Source: a virus. Taken from it: a DNA stretch of 29,096 nt. Below are positions 7,334 through 14,697 of this stretch, piece by piece (position 1 is the stretch's first letter; each line of letters starts with the position of its first letter). The notes beneath the pieces were generated by a model. The model saw only the letters and a list, made by a program, of their open reading frames with translations. It was not told the origin of the DNA and searched no databases. Position numbers and translations under genes: made by a program. The stretch is taken from IMG/VR virus record IMGVR_UViG_3300049216_000050, positions 1 through 29,096 of that record; one strand, 5' to 3'.

Positions 7334-8062
7334 TTACTCGAATATTTGTAGCTGGTTCTTTTCCGAGATGTAGGTGTTTTCACCGTAACACAACTCGAAC
7401 CAGATGTCGTAAATGCCCTCGTCCATTTCTTCCGTGTCGAGGAAGAAGTAGGCGTAGCCTTTTTCCCGATGGTCCACGAGTTGCCGGTCCACCACGAGCC
7501 GCAAGTCCTTCTCCTTGGGTACACATTCCCCGCAGTTGAGACTTATTGAAACTTTCAAATCCGAGACTATGGCGAGATTTTCGTAGTACGGTATGATGTC
7601 GGCCCCCCGTGGAACATTCGGGATAATGTTGATGATGAGATACCGCTTACTCCCCTTCACGATCTTGTTGGGCCGGAACGAGAAGTTGAAGTCGTAAACG
7701 GGCGGCAGCGGCGTCGTGAACCACAGGTCCGGGTAGACCTGGAAGAAGTTCTTGATCGTCCCCTGGCCGCATGTCGTGTCCTGGACGAACTGAATCGTCC
7801 ACTCATCCAGATACTTTCCGATTGTGTATTGGGGGCGGGTGAGCGACAGTGGAAGCATGTAGGCTCCGGTGGACAGGTACTCCACTTGGCTGCCGTCGAT
7901 GGTTTCCACCAGCCGCTTGCCGTCGGCGTCGTCGATGTGATAGATGTCTATCTTCTCGACACGTTCCACGTTGGCGAGGTTGTTCGAGTTGTACACGAAC
8001 AACCTCAGATTCACCGTGTCGCCGCACGTCGGGTTTTGGTATCTCTCTTTTGTCGCTGCCAT
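7334..8062 (-). CDS. beta-rich virion structural protein, probable baseplate component
   Basis: This 242-residue protein has strongly alternating hydrophobic patterns typical of beta-sandwich domains. Two similar halves (about 1-115 and 120-242) each start with an extended segment and end in a YxFFLD/WTIQF-like strand. Cysteine pairs occur at TCG near residue 12, TCG near 98 and CGEC near 177. ATG follows GAGGAAAG. It is in the same minus-strand run as the gp26-like protein and the two short tube paralogues, so a baseplate or tail position is likely. I do not recognise a named family. Confidence 0.7.
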   Translation of the reverse strand: MAATKERYQNPTCGDTVNLRLFVYNSNNLANVERVEKIDIYHIDDADGKRLVETIDGSQVEYLSTGAYMLPLSLTRPQYTIGKYLDEWTIQFVQDTTCGQGTIKNFFQVYPDLWFTTPLPPVYDFNFSFRPNKIVKGSKRYLIINIIPNVPRGADIIPYYENLAIVSDLKVSISLNCGECVPKEKDLRLVVDRQLVDHREKGYAYFFLDTEEMDEGIYDIWFELCYGENTYISEKNQLQIFE

Positions 8063-8080
8063 TCTTTCCTCACGCTGCGA

Positions 8081-8263
8081 TTAGTGCTTTTTCTTCCGGC
8101 TCTGAGCATCCATCGCTTCTTTTTCTTTCTCTTTTTGGTCGATGTACCGTTCGATCATCCATTTTCTGAGGTTGATTGGCAGCGTCATGGACGATGCCAT
8201 CGGCAACCTCATGTGGTACTGGAAGAAGAAGATTTCCTCTGCAAGTTGCTTCCACAAGCTCAT
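8081..8263 (-). CDS. small helical protein next to gp26-like gene, possible gp51-type hub assembly factor
   Basis: This 60-residue protein starts by ATGA overlap with the end of the gp26-like gene, a sign of translational coupling. The sequence is helical: FFFQYHMRLPMASSMTLP is followed by RKWMIERY and a Lys/Glu-rich tail. In T4, gene 26 is followed by gene 51, a small hub assembly factor. Order and size fit, but sequence similarity could not be tested. Confidence 0.6.
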   Translation of the reverse strand: MSLWKQLAEEIFFFQYHMRLPMASSMTLPINLRKWMIERYIDQKEKEKEAMDAQSRKKKH

Positions 8264-9462
8264 GCTTGCGTCTTGCCCTTCTTCTTCCGGGGGAAGAAAA
8301 AATTGGCCTCCAACGGCAGGTCAACCGAGAATTCGTGGAGACAGGACGGACAGACGATTTCGACATCGGTGTCTACACCGAACGGCGGCTCGTTCACGCA
8401 GTTGCGGATGTGTGCAACGTCACTGATCGGCAGGCTCTTGATGAGCGTCTGAAGTTCCCGCTTCTCGGTCAAGCCTTCGATGTCCACGAGCAACTGAGCC
8501 GTGCGGTGGGTCAAGGTGTCGTCAGCCGAAGCGTCTCCGAACATCTTGATCCGGCGGTCACGGTAGTCCTGGATTTCCTGTTCGTCCTTGCCAGTCGAGA
8601 GACGGTAGGTGAACTTGTATTTGGAAGTCGGCAGCACGTCCGTCAGCGACGGGCCGAAGTCGTCCGGGCAGGACTCGACGTACAAGGAGTTCAGGTCGAG
8701 GGTCGTGCCGAACTTCTTCTCGCACTCCGGGCACTTCACTTCGACATCGTACTCAGGGCTGTACGAAATACCACGGAGGTAAATCAACAGGTAGGTACGG
8801 TCAACCGTGAGGAGGTTTTCCGGGCGGAAGTCTTCCTTCAAGCACTTGGAGAAGATCATGTTGATGGCCTGTCCCTTGCGCACGAAGCGGGGGGTCGCCA
8901 AAATCTGTTCTTCTTCGCCGGTCATCGGACGGATCGCAACGACGCCGTTGGACGGGCCGCTCTCGCCGTCATAGAACCGGCCCTTCGACGGCAGTTCGAT
9001 CTCTTCGTACAGAGTCGTCGAACCCTTCAAACCTTCGAGCAGTTCTTTCAGTTGCCCGCTGGACGCCGACACGATGCTCGGTGCTTCGTTGGTGAACTTG
9101 GTCGGAGCAGCCTTCTTGGATGCGCCCTTGGCGTTGCCACCCATCTGGCCGAACCCACGCTTCGGTTCTTCCGGCGGCTTGTTGCCACGCCGCATCGCTT
9201 CCAGGAAGCCCTGGGGCACGTTTCCGCCGACCTTGAACGGGAGTTCGTTCGGGGTCGGGGTGTGTTCACGCTCCCGCCCGCCTACATCACCGTCGTCGTC
9301 GCCTTCGTCGTTCCGCTCGTCCCGTGCAGCGGCCTGACGCATGGCATCAATCTTGTTGAACATATCTGCTCCCGGTCCTTGGGGCTGCCCTTCCAACATA
9401 TCCTCTTCGTCTTCCCTCTTCGGGGGAGTCGGACGGCGTGGGCGGAAAGTTTCATCTGCCAT
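8260..9462 (-). CDS. T4 gp26-like baseplate protein with two CPxC knuckles
   Basis: This 400-residue protein opens with a disordered, charged N-terminus (1-150). From about 155 it follows the T4 base plate protein family (gp26 type): ELPSKGRFY, a VAIRPMTGEEEQIL block, then KGQAINMIFSKC and a LTVDRTYLLIYLRGISY block. CPEC (244-247) and CPSC (371-374) are each followed by an F-x-x-x-L/V-D strand and probably form one zinc site. Marine T4-like relatives of this family carry similar cysteine pairs as far as I recall. ATG follows AAGGAG. It heads the baseplate run 6485-9462. Confidence 0.82.
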   Translation of the reverse strand: MADETFRPRRPTPPKREDEEDMLEGQPQGPGADMFNKIDAMRQAAARDERNDEGDDDGDVGGREREHTPTPNELPFKVGGNVPQGFLEAMRRGNKPPEEPKRGFGQMGGNAKGASKKAAPTKFTNEAPSIVSASSGQLKELLEGLKGSTTLYEEIELPSKGRFYDGESGPSNGVVAIRPMTGEEEQILATPRFVRKGQAINMIFSKCLKEDFRPENLLTVDRTYLLIYLRGISYSPEYDVEVKCPECEKKFGTTLDLNSLYVESCPDDFGPSLTDVLPTSKYKFTYRLSTGKDEQEIQDYRDRRIKMFGDASADDTLTHRTAQLLVDIEGLTEKRELQTLIKSLPISDVAHIRNCVNEPPFGVDTDVEIVCPSCLHEFSVDLPLEANFFFPRKKKGKTQA

Positions 9463-9514
9463 AATTATCTCCTTGTTGCTACTCCTGTATAGCGAGCAGC
9501 CCTAAAATAGTGTC

Positions 9515-9877
9515 ATGGAACTAAATCTGCAAAATATCGAAGATGCAATCTTCTTCGACAAAAAAGTTCAATCCCTGCTCCCTGAGTTCAGACACCTGTT
9601 CGATCAGTGGAGTCTCAGTAAGAGAGTGCCGGGGATGCAAACCCTGGGCAAGAGAACCGTCATCGACTTTCTCAACTCCCTCGAAGCGGAACACGTCCGC
9701 AAGCTAGAGGAGTATTTTGGCACAACAATTATCGTTGACAAAGTAGAGGGTCATCTCGTTAAAAATTACGAGGGCGATCTGGAATTGATAGAGGGTGAAC
9801 TCTGCAAATTTCACGGGTTCAAAGAATTCTCGGTCTACCGTGACGCCGAGAAAGCATACATAACATACTGGAGATAA
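9515..9877 (+). CDS. hypothetical protein
   Basis: This 120-residue protein is unrecognised. The N-terminal two thirds are helical (IEDAIFFDKKVQSLLPEF, FLNSLEAEHVRKLEEYF) and the C-terminus is a beta-rich segment ending in YITYW. No SD site precedes the ATG; instead TAAAAT stands at 9503-9508, six bases upstream, so the message could be leaderless. It diverges from the gp26-like gene across 52 bp and is followed at one base by the next gene. Confidence 0.72.
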   Translation: MELNLQNIEDAIFFDKKVQSLLPEFRHLFDQWSLSKRVPGMQTLGKRTVIDFLNSLEAEHVRKLEEYFGTTIIVDKVEGHLVKNYEGDLELIEGELCKFHGFKEFSVYRDAEKAYITYWR

Positions 9878-9878
9878 C

Positions 9879-10307
9879 ATGGACAAGAAGAATTGCGGCA
9901 ACTGCGGATGGGACGGCGAAACGCCTCTCGACAACGGCGACCCGAAGATGGCGGAATCGCCAATCAACCTGGAGCGGTGCGAAGGTCTGGAAGAACCGAC
10001 CGAAGCCGTCTGGGGCAAGGCGGGCGAATGGGCCGAGTACAAACAGTACGACGAGAAGTTGCCCCAGGACGCCGAGTGGGACAGCAACAGTGGTCCGGCT
10101 GACACCGACGATTTCGTCCGGGGTTGCTTGGTGTTTTATATTGATGTAGGCCAACTCCCGCCGTTCAAAGCCGAAGCCTTCGTCGAGAGGATGAAGGACC
10201 AGTTGGACAGCAAGGGCGGATTGAAGCGGATCAAGCGGGACCAGGAAATCTTTTTCCTCCCGGTTCGGGGCGGCGGCACTAGAGTAAGATACATTCCCTT
10301 CCAGTAA
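9879..10307 (+). CDS. hypothetical protein with N-terminal CxxC and a phage beta domain
   Basis: This 142-residue protein starts with CGNCGW at residues 6-11, then has an acidic middle and a C-terminal domain (about 85-142) of the form FYIDVGQLPPFKAEAFVERM...IFFLPVRGGGTRVRYI. I associate such domains with uncharacterised proteins of large marine myoviruses, but cannot name a family. It has a GGAG site, one base after the preceding stop. Function unknown. Confidence 0.75.
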   Translation: MDKKNCGNCGWDGETPLDNGDPKMAESPINLERCEGLEEPTEAVWGKAGEWAEYKQYDEKLPQDAEWDSNSGPADTDDFVRGCLVFYIDVGQLPPFKAEAFVERMKDQLDSKGGLKRIKRDQEIFFLPVRGGGTRVRYIPFQ

Positions 10308-10316
10308 GGAGATACG

Positions 10317-10667
10317 ATGGAACTGTTGTTGTTTTTCGCCCTCTGTACGATTGGCATGACCCACATCATCATTGACGGGTCTATCCTGGAGGGCTTCCGA
10401 GAGTGGTGGAAGAAGTTCACCACCGACACGCTCGGCTGGCCCAAGTTGGGCAGCCTAGTTGACTGCTACTTGTGTTGCGGTACTTGGTGTGGTTTTGCGA
10501 TGGCTTTGGTCTGGGTCAGTTACAACCCCTTCAAGGTGATCGCCCTGGGCTTCGCTGGCGGCTTCCTGGCGAACTTCGCCGCCGTGCTGTTGAACTACCT
10601 TGAAGCCCAGACGATGGTGAGCCTCGATCATCACCACGACGAGACGCCGCCAGAGGAGCCGAAGTGA
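10317..10667 (+). CDS. small membrane protein, DUF1360-like
   Basis: This 116-residue protein has a first membrane segment (about 1-22), a charged loop, then DCYLCCGTWCGFAMALVWV and a third hydrophobic segment ending near residue 96, with a His/Glu-rich tail. The C-x-x-C-x-x-W-C turn before a membrane helix resembles the DUF1360 family seen in phages and spore formers. Start is ATG behind AAGGAG. The next gene overlaps by GTGA. Confidence 0.68.
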   Translation: MELLLFFALCTIGMTHIIIDGSILEGFREWWKKFTTDTLGWPKLGSLVDCYLCCGTWCGFAMALVWVSYNPFKVIALGFAGGFLANFAAVLLNYLEAQTMVSLDHHHDETPPEEPK

Positions 10668-11014
10668 GTGTAAAGACGTATCAGTTGTATTGTGAATACT
10701 GTGGGTACAAGCGGATCACCGACGGGTCCGACGTACAAGACCTACGGGCGGTTAAGACCGCCCCCGTTCCGGGCGGGTCGCCACAGATCGACCCGAACGC
10801 CAAGAAGGTCGTCAAGACCGGCCTGCACCAGCCCGCCGACGTAACGAGCGGCACGTTCGTCCCGAAGGCGATGTTGCAACGCAAAAGGTTCAAGTGTCCC
10901 AAGTGCGGGCGTGTCATCATGGCCCGACAAATTCAGAAAACCGAGCATGAGCCAGATGAAACAAATCAGTCTGATGGAAGTGAAACAGGCACTCAGGGAC
11001 TCTCGTTTCCGTGA
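10664..11014 (+). CDS. zinc-ribbon protein
   Basis: This 116-residue protein uses a GTG start inside the end of the previous gene (GTGA overlap). CEYC (residues 10-13) and CPKC (79-82) are separated by a Pro/Lys-rich loop of about 65 residues; both pairs sit in zinc-knuckle contexts (CEYCGYKR and FKCPKCGRVIMAR). A single zinc ribbon with a long insertion is likely. Function unknown; nucleic acid or virion binding are both possible. Confidence 0.75.
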   Translation: MSVKTYQLYCEYCGYKRITDGSDVQDLRAVKTAPVPGGSPQIDPNAKKVVKTGLHQPADVTSGTFVPKAMLQRKRFKCPKCGRVIMARQIQKTEHEPDETNQSDGSETGTQGLSFP

Positions 11015-11333
11015 AAGCCTGCCCGAAGTCTTCAAGGGCGACGTTCAGAAGTACCTGCAAAATCCTGGATGCGCCTGCAATCTGCCGATCTACAGGCGCA
11101 TATTGCGGGAGGCCGTACCGCAATTAAAAGCGTATTACCCAGGCAAAGAAATCGCCAACCTTGAGGAAGAAATATCGAGGTTGGCGCAGAACCATTTTTC
11201 GGTCATCAACTGTCACAAAGACCAATTGGAAGAGCAGTTGCGGCTACTCGGTCCAGGTCGAAAACAGATTGCCGTATCACGATATGAAGATCAGGTAACT
11301 GTCGTCGTGAACGACTTGGATATTGTGTTTTGA
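10947..11333 (+). CDS. hypothetical phage protein with PGCACN motif
   Basis: Three in-frame ATGs (10947, 10956, 10971) are possible; all overlap the end of the previous gene, and none has a strong SD, so the exact start is uncertain. From 10947 the protein has 128 residues. It contains NPGCACNLPIYRRIL, a YYPGKEI turn, then a helix and a C-terminal beta strand pair ending VTVVVNDLDIVF. I associate this pattern with small conserved proteins of T4-like marine phages, without a known role. Confidence 0.7.
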   Translation: MSQMKQISLMEVKQALRDSRFRESLPEVFKGDVQKYLQNPGCACNLPIYRRILREAVPQLKAYYPGKEIANLEEEISRLAQNHFSVINCHKDQLEEQLRLLGPGRKQIAVSRYEDQVTVVVNDLDIVF

Positions 11334-11339
11334 TGGCTC

Positions 11340-11347
11340 TATATACT
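11340..11347 (+). promoter_or_regulatory. TATATACT motif upstream of PAS gene (candidate late promoter)
   Basis: TATATACT lies about 24 bp before the ATG at 11371, with the GGGAGG ribosome site (11361-11366) between. The spacing suits a T4-late-type promoter, whose single upstream element is TATAAATA. Similar motifs stand before genes at 22001 and 26057. Confidence 0.4.
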
Positions 11348-11370
11348 TAATGCCTAGTTTGGGAGGTATT

Positions 11371-11841
11371 ATGGATGATTACAAGAAGTTCTACGAATCT
11401 TCTCCGATTGCGTTTTGGAGAACATGCGTCGAGAACGGAAAGTTTCTGATGGCGAATCAGGCGTGTGCCACGTTGTTAGGGCACACGTCGTTGGAAGATT
11501 TGTTGAAAGACAGTTCGCTCAATTTCTACACGAACGGCGACCGCCGACATTTGATCGAAGAGATGAGAGCCAAGGGCGAAGTTTCTAACTACAAAGTCGA
11601 ACTCATCACCAAATCCGGCGATCACATCTGGGTCGCAATTACGGCCAAAATCAATGAAGCCGAAGGGTATACCGAAGGGTCCATGATTGATGTCACTTCC
11701 GAGAAGTCAATCGAGAGCCGGGTGTCGGTCGAAACCGAACGGCTGGGCGAGTTGCAGAAGGGCATCATGGCGAAGATCGAGGAGTTGTCTTCGACTCAGC
11801 CGATTCTACCCGCCCGGAATAAACTCTTGAAGAAGCAATAG
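11371..11841 (+). CDS. free-standing PAS-domain protein
   Basis: ATG at 11371 is chosen over upstream in-frame starts because GGGAGG lies 4 bp before it. The 156-residue product is one PAS domain: FYESSPIAFWRTC, a FLMANQACATLLGH block with the usual N-x-A-x-x-x-L-x-G pattern, and strands through residue 110 ending EGSMIDVTSEK, the typical PAS exit. A charged coiled coil (about 111-140) follows, as in the linker of histidine kinases or diguanylate cyclases, but no output domain is present. The last 77 bases overlap the convergent glycosyltransferase gene. PAS domains sense ligands, redox or light and bind partners; which applies is unknown. It probably came from a host sensor protein. Confidence 0.85.
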   Translation: MDDYKKFYESSPIAFWRTCVENGKFLMANQACATLLGHTSLEDLLKDSSLNFYTNGDRRHLIEEMRAKGEVSNYKVELITKSGDHIWVAITAKINEAEGYTEGSMIDVTSEKSIESRVSVETERLGELQKGIMAKIEELSSTQPILPARNKLLKKQ

Positions 11842-12757
11842 CCTTTTCGCATGTAGCGATCATTTTTGAAGGGTATTCTTTGTACTTCGCTATCTCGAAC
11901 GGCCAGTCGTCGTTTTTCAGGCGGCGGCTCCCCAAGATTATGGCGTTGTCGTAGAAGACCGATGCCTTGTCGTATTGATTCACGGCGTAGTATACGTCCC
12001 CCAACAGACACCAGAACTCGGCCATCGTCGGCTTGTCCGCAATGCAGTGGACCAGATGTTCCAGCGCCTTTTGGTGGTCCTTCATGACGTAGGAGTTCAC
12101 CATCGCACAGTAGTAGCGGATCATGGTGAGCGACATTTTCTTCTTCTTTTCCTGGAAGATGTAGTGGTGGGCCGCATTCAAGAACTCGGCCCATTTCTTC
12201 TCGACCAGCATGGTGCAGGCGTCATAGTACACCGGCTCCATCGCCAGGGGCTTCGCCGCCCGCCACTTCTTCACCAGTTCCTTCTGATCCGTCCTGCCGC
12301 CCGTGGCGTGCAGGTACGCCCCCAGGTCCGTGGCCCCGTCTTCGATGATGGTTTCGTACACGGGGTTGATGAACTTCAGGCCCATCTTCTTGGGCCACAG
12401 CCGCACCTGTTTGGTGATGATTTCACTTTGCAACACGCTCAGTCGGTAGGCGACGGGCGGCTTCTTCAGGGCCGACAAGATTGCATCGTGTCCGTGTAGA
12501 ATCGTCTCCCACGGTTCGATCATCATGATCCACTCTTCTTCGGTGTCGGCGATCATTTCGTTGCGCACTTTCCCGTAGTCGTCACTAAGGTAAAGTCGCT
12601 TTATCTTAGCCCCGTACTTTTTGCAAATTCTGATGGTTTCTGGATTTGCACCGAGGTCGCCGACGTGTATCTGGCCGTTCAGGGGCAGGATGGACTCAAG
12701 AGTCTTCTCCAGGGTTTGTTGATCGTTCTTCGCCAAGAGATGGATTGCCAGCTTCAT
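11765..12757 (-). CDS. glycosyltransferase family 2-like protein with TPR repeats
   Basis: This 330-residue protein begins as a GT-A/family 2 enzyme (MKLAIHLLAKNDQQTLEKTL, then GDLGANPET and DDYGKVRNEMI). The position that normally holds the metal-binding DxD (as in LDADE) reads IEPWE at 80-84, so catalysis may be altered. After about residue 150 it becomes helical with a clear TPR unit (KPTMAEFWCLLGDVYYAVNQYDKASVFYDNAI is the tail of the repeats, about 228-275). This GT2-TPR arrangement resembles SunS-type and related sugar transferases. The gene starts in the end of the small gene at 12696-12905 and overlaps the PAS gene at its 3' end. Confidence 0.78.
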   Translation of the reverse strand: MKLAIHLLAKNDQQTLEKTLESILPLNGQIHVGDLGANPETIRICKKYGAKIKRLYLSDDYGKVRNEMIADTEEEWIMMIEPWETILHGHDAILSALKKPPVAYRLSVLQSEIITKQVRLWPKKMGLKFINPVYETIIEDGATDLGAYLHATGGRTDQKELVKKWRAAKPLAMEPVYYDACTMLVEKKWAEFLNAAHHYIFQEKKKKMSLTMIRYYCAMVNSYVMKDHQKALEHLVHCIADKPTMAEFWCLLGDVYYAVNQYDKASVFYDNAIILGSRRLKNDDWPFEIAKYKEYPSKMIATCEKAIASSRVYSGRVESAESKTTPRSSP

Positions 12758-12905
12758 TTTTACCGAATCTCTTCTCTAATAGGAAGGTAAGTGCGTCGGC
12801 GTCTTCGGTACGACCTTGTTTAAGGTAGTGGTCCCGGAGTGCCCGGTAGAATTTCGGGGCGTTGGGCCGTTCCCAGAGTGCCACGAGTATTTTGAACGTG
12901 TCCAT
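12696..12905 (-). CDS. small helical protein upstream of glycosyltransferase
   Basis: ATG at 12905 gives 69 residues; the frame is open further upstream, but that would run into the divergent gene. Residues 1-45 form two helices resembling a TPR hairpin (FYRALRDHYLKQGRTEDADALTFLLEKRFG). The last 62 bases overlap the following gene, pointing to coupling. No strong SD was seen. It may be a partner of the glycosyltransferase; function otherwise unknown. Confidence 0.55.
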   Translation of the reverse strand: MDTFKILVALWERPNAPKFYRALRDHYLKQGRTEDADALTFLLEKRFGKNEAGNPSLGEERSTNPGEDS

Positions 12906-12926
12906 AAAGGAATAGAGCGACAACCC

Positions 12927-13766
12927 ATGAAAACTGATCTGGCCCCGCTGAAGGGAATGCTGGCCGAACAACGACCCTGGGAGGGCAGTTGTGAGGAGAA
13001 GCCCTGGACTTACCGGGTGACGGTTGCGATCCCCGTTATCGACACTTACGAACAACTAGACATCTGCATCAAACTACTGAAACTACAGACTGTAAAACCA
13101 TACATTTTGGTTATCGACACCGGCAGCACTCCCGAAGAGTACGCCAAGATCGAAGCCCTGCGGAGTGATAGCGTCGAGGTTCACGCCATCCGGTTGAACG
13201 GTGTCCTTCACCCTTCTGATTTTCCGGCGATGGCGATGGACTTGGCCTTCACCCTTTGTCGAACGCAGTTCATGTTCGCCACCCACGCCGACTGTTTTCT
13301 GAAGAGGCGTGATTTCTTGGAGCATTTGCTGACTCTCTGCCCGGATAAGTCTCCGGTGGTCGGTTATCAACTGAGTCCCCGGAATCACGCCGATTGGCGG
13401 GGGATGGTGAGTCACACTGCGACCATGTATCACATGCCGAGCATGGACAAGATCGGCTTCGGGTGGAGTCAACGGCGGTTGTGCAACTTGTACGACATGG
13501 CGGATTACCGCCCGAACCCGTTGCGACCGAACTGGCCGGACACCGAGATATTGGGCAACTACCTTTTGCGCATGTACAAGGTGGTTCCGCACTTGATCGG
13601 AGAAGAGAAAAACTTCCAGCGGCACGTCGATGACAATTTGGACCACTTCCGCAGCTTTACTTCAGGCAAACTTTACAGCCCCACTTATTACAACACCGCC
13701 AACGGCTGGTTCCAAGATGCGAAAACTGCCGCCCTTGCAAGGATTAACGCCTGGGAGAATGAATGA
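12927..13766 (+). CDS. glycosyltransferase (GT-A fold, family 2-like)
   Basis: The ATG at 12927 gives 279 residues; the open frame upstream runs into the divergent gene and is not used. RVTVAIPVIDTYEQLDICI (30-48) and ILVIDTGSTPEEY (60-72) are the classical nucleotide-binding start of family 2, and THADCF (119-124) stands where the DxD-like metal motif falls (HAD). The C-terminus has YRPNPLRPNWPDTEILGNYLL and then a region about dimension and glycan binding that I cannot assign. Phage glycosyltransferases modify DNA, virion proteins or host surface glycans; which one is unknown. It is oriented opposite to the other transferase, 21 bp from the divergent gene start. Confidence 0.75.
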   Translation: MKTDLAPLKGMLAEQRPWEGSCEEKPWTYRVTVAIPVIDTYEQLDICIKLLKLQTVKPYILVIDTGSTPEEYAKIEALRSDSVEVHAIRLNGVLHPSDFPAMAMDLAFTLCRTQFMFATHADCFLKRRDFLEHLLTLCPDKSPVVGYQLSPRNHADWRGMVSHTATMYHMPSMDKIGFGWSQRRLCNLYDMADYRPNPLRPNWPDTEILGNYLLRMYKVVPHLIGEEKNFQRHVDDNLDHFRSFTSGKLYSPTYYNTANGWFQDAKTAALARINAWENE

Positions 13767-13843
13767 AATGCGAACCCACATGATAGATAGCTATCCCCCT
13801 ATTTTCAGTATTCTCTCCCTTGGGGCGAGACACAAGGAGCTAG

Positions 13844-14383
13844 ATGGCAGCGGAGTATTTGAACAACAAAAACTTCGAGAAGATCATCTCGAAGTTCCAG
13901 GATGCGAAAAGGGAGAGGGCCAAGTATGAGTTGATAATTGAAGACATCAGGGCCACCGAAATCAGGACGGCCAAAAGGAACAAATATCAGAAGCCCGAAT
14001 CGTGGGTGGTTACGCAATCTGCCTACGAGGTTGTTGCTCATCGCTTCACCGAAGCCCAGAAGGATTTGGCTACGGCTTTCTACACACTGTCCGAAAACAT
14101 TGTGCGATATGCAAAGTTCAACCTGATTGACCAGGATGACGCCATCCAAGAGGGGGTCATGATATGCTTCGAGAAGATCGACAGATTCGACCCGACCAAA
14201 GGCAAGGCGTTCAATTACATGACGACTTGTATCCTTAACCATTTTCGTCAACTGTACAGGACGGCCAGAAACTACAACGAGTTGAAGAAGAAGTATCATG
14301 ACTTCATGCAGACTCAGATAGACCCGGCCTCCCGGACTCAGCGGACTCAGAAAAGCCCGCACAGCAATAACAGCAAATCTTGA
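13844..14383 (+). CDS. late sigma factor, T4 gp55-like
   Basis: This 179-residue protein has a sigma70 region 2 core: helical approach (about 75-95), DQDDAIQEGVMICFEKIDRFDP (97-117) and KAFNYMTTCILNHFRQLYR (121-139), the last with the aromatic/basic face that contacts the -10 element. There is no region 4, and length is close to T4 gp55 (185). In T4, gp55 directs host RNA polymerase to TATAAATA late promoters and works with gp33 and the sliding clamp. ATG follows AAGGAG. It ends at a strong terminator, and the next gene may be the gp33-type partner. Confidence 0.85.
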   Translation: MAAEYLNNKNFEKIISKFQDAKRERAKYELIIEDIRATEIRTAKRNKYQKPESWVVTQSAYEVVAHRFTEAQKDLATAFYTLSENIVRYAKFNLIDQDDAIQEGVMICFEKIDRFDPTKGKAFNYMTTCILNHFRQLYRTARNYNELKKKYHDFMQTQIDPASRTQRTQKSPHSNNSKS

Positions 14384-14413
14384 TTGTAAGCAACAACGGC
14401 CTACAATACTTCA

Positions 14414-14445
14414 GGCTAACGGGGTTCGCCTCGTTAGCCGTTTTT
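14414..14445 (+). terminator. rho-independent terminator after the sigma factor
   Basis: GGCTAACG (14414-14421) pairs perfectly with CGTTAGCC (14432-14439), followed by GTTTTT. It falls between the sigma factor and the next plus-strand gene, so the latter depends on read-through or on a promoter I do not see. Confidence 0.85.
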
Positions 14446-14460
14446 GTCCTTTGGAGTGAA

Positions 14461-14697
14461 ATGAAGAATAACTTGATAGAACTATTGGAACGACAGGAGC
14501 TAATTGACAAGCTGATCGAACGTGGTTATGGACCGCTCATCGACGCCCTCCTGCTTAACGACAACAAAGTGTACACCAAAAAGGGGCGGCTGAACAAGAG
14601 CGGTGCTTGTCGGGTTCTCGGCTGGAAGGCCAAAGAACTCGAAGACGCCCTCGAAGCGTGTCGAGAGATATTGAAGGAAGATATTTCCTACGAGTAA
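14461..14697 (+). CDS. small possible DNA-binding protein, gp33-like candidate
   Basis: ATG at 14461 follows GGAGTG. The 78-residue product has an acidic helical N-terminus (LIELLERQELIDKLI), then VYTKKGRLNKSGACRVLGWKAKELEDALEACREIL, which has helix-turn-helix spacing with a basic turn. Its place directly after the gp55-like gene suggests the late co-activator gp33, but the order is weak evidence and I could not compare sequences. The stop (14695-14697) directly abuts the stop of the minus-strand tube gene. Confidence 0.6.
   Translation: MKNNLIELLERQELIDKLIERGYGPLIDALLLNDNKVYTKKGRLNKSGACRVLGWKAKELEDALEACREILKEDISYE

Noticed and set aside
12696-13055. Longer start for the small gene upstream of the glycosyltransferase
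   Set aside because: The upstream part of the frame would cover the start of the divergent glycosyltransferase and has no protein-like composition; the start at 12905 is preferred.
13789-13803. Palindrome GATAGCTATC upstream of the sigma gene
   Set aside because: It is a short perfect palindrome in A/T-rich DNA with no second copy in the window and no flanking promoter signal; chance occurrence is likely.
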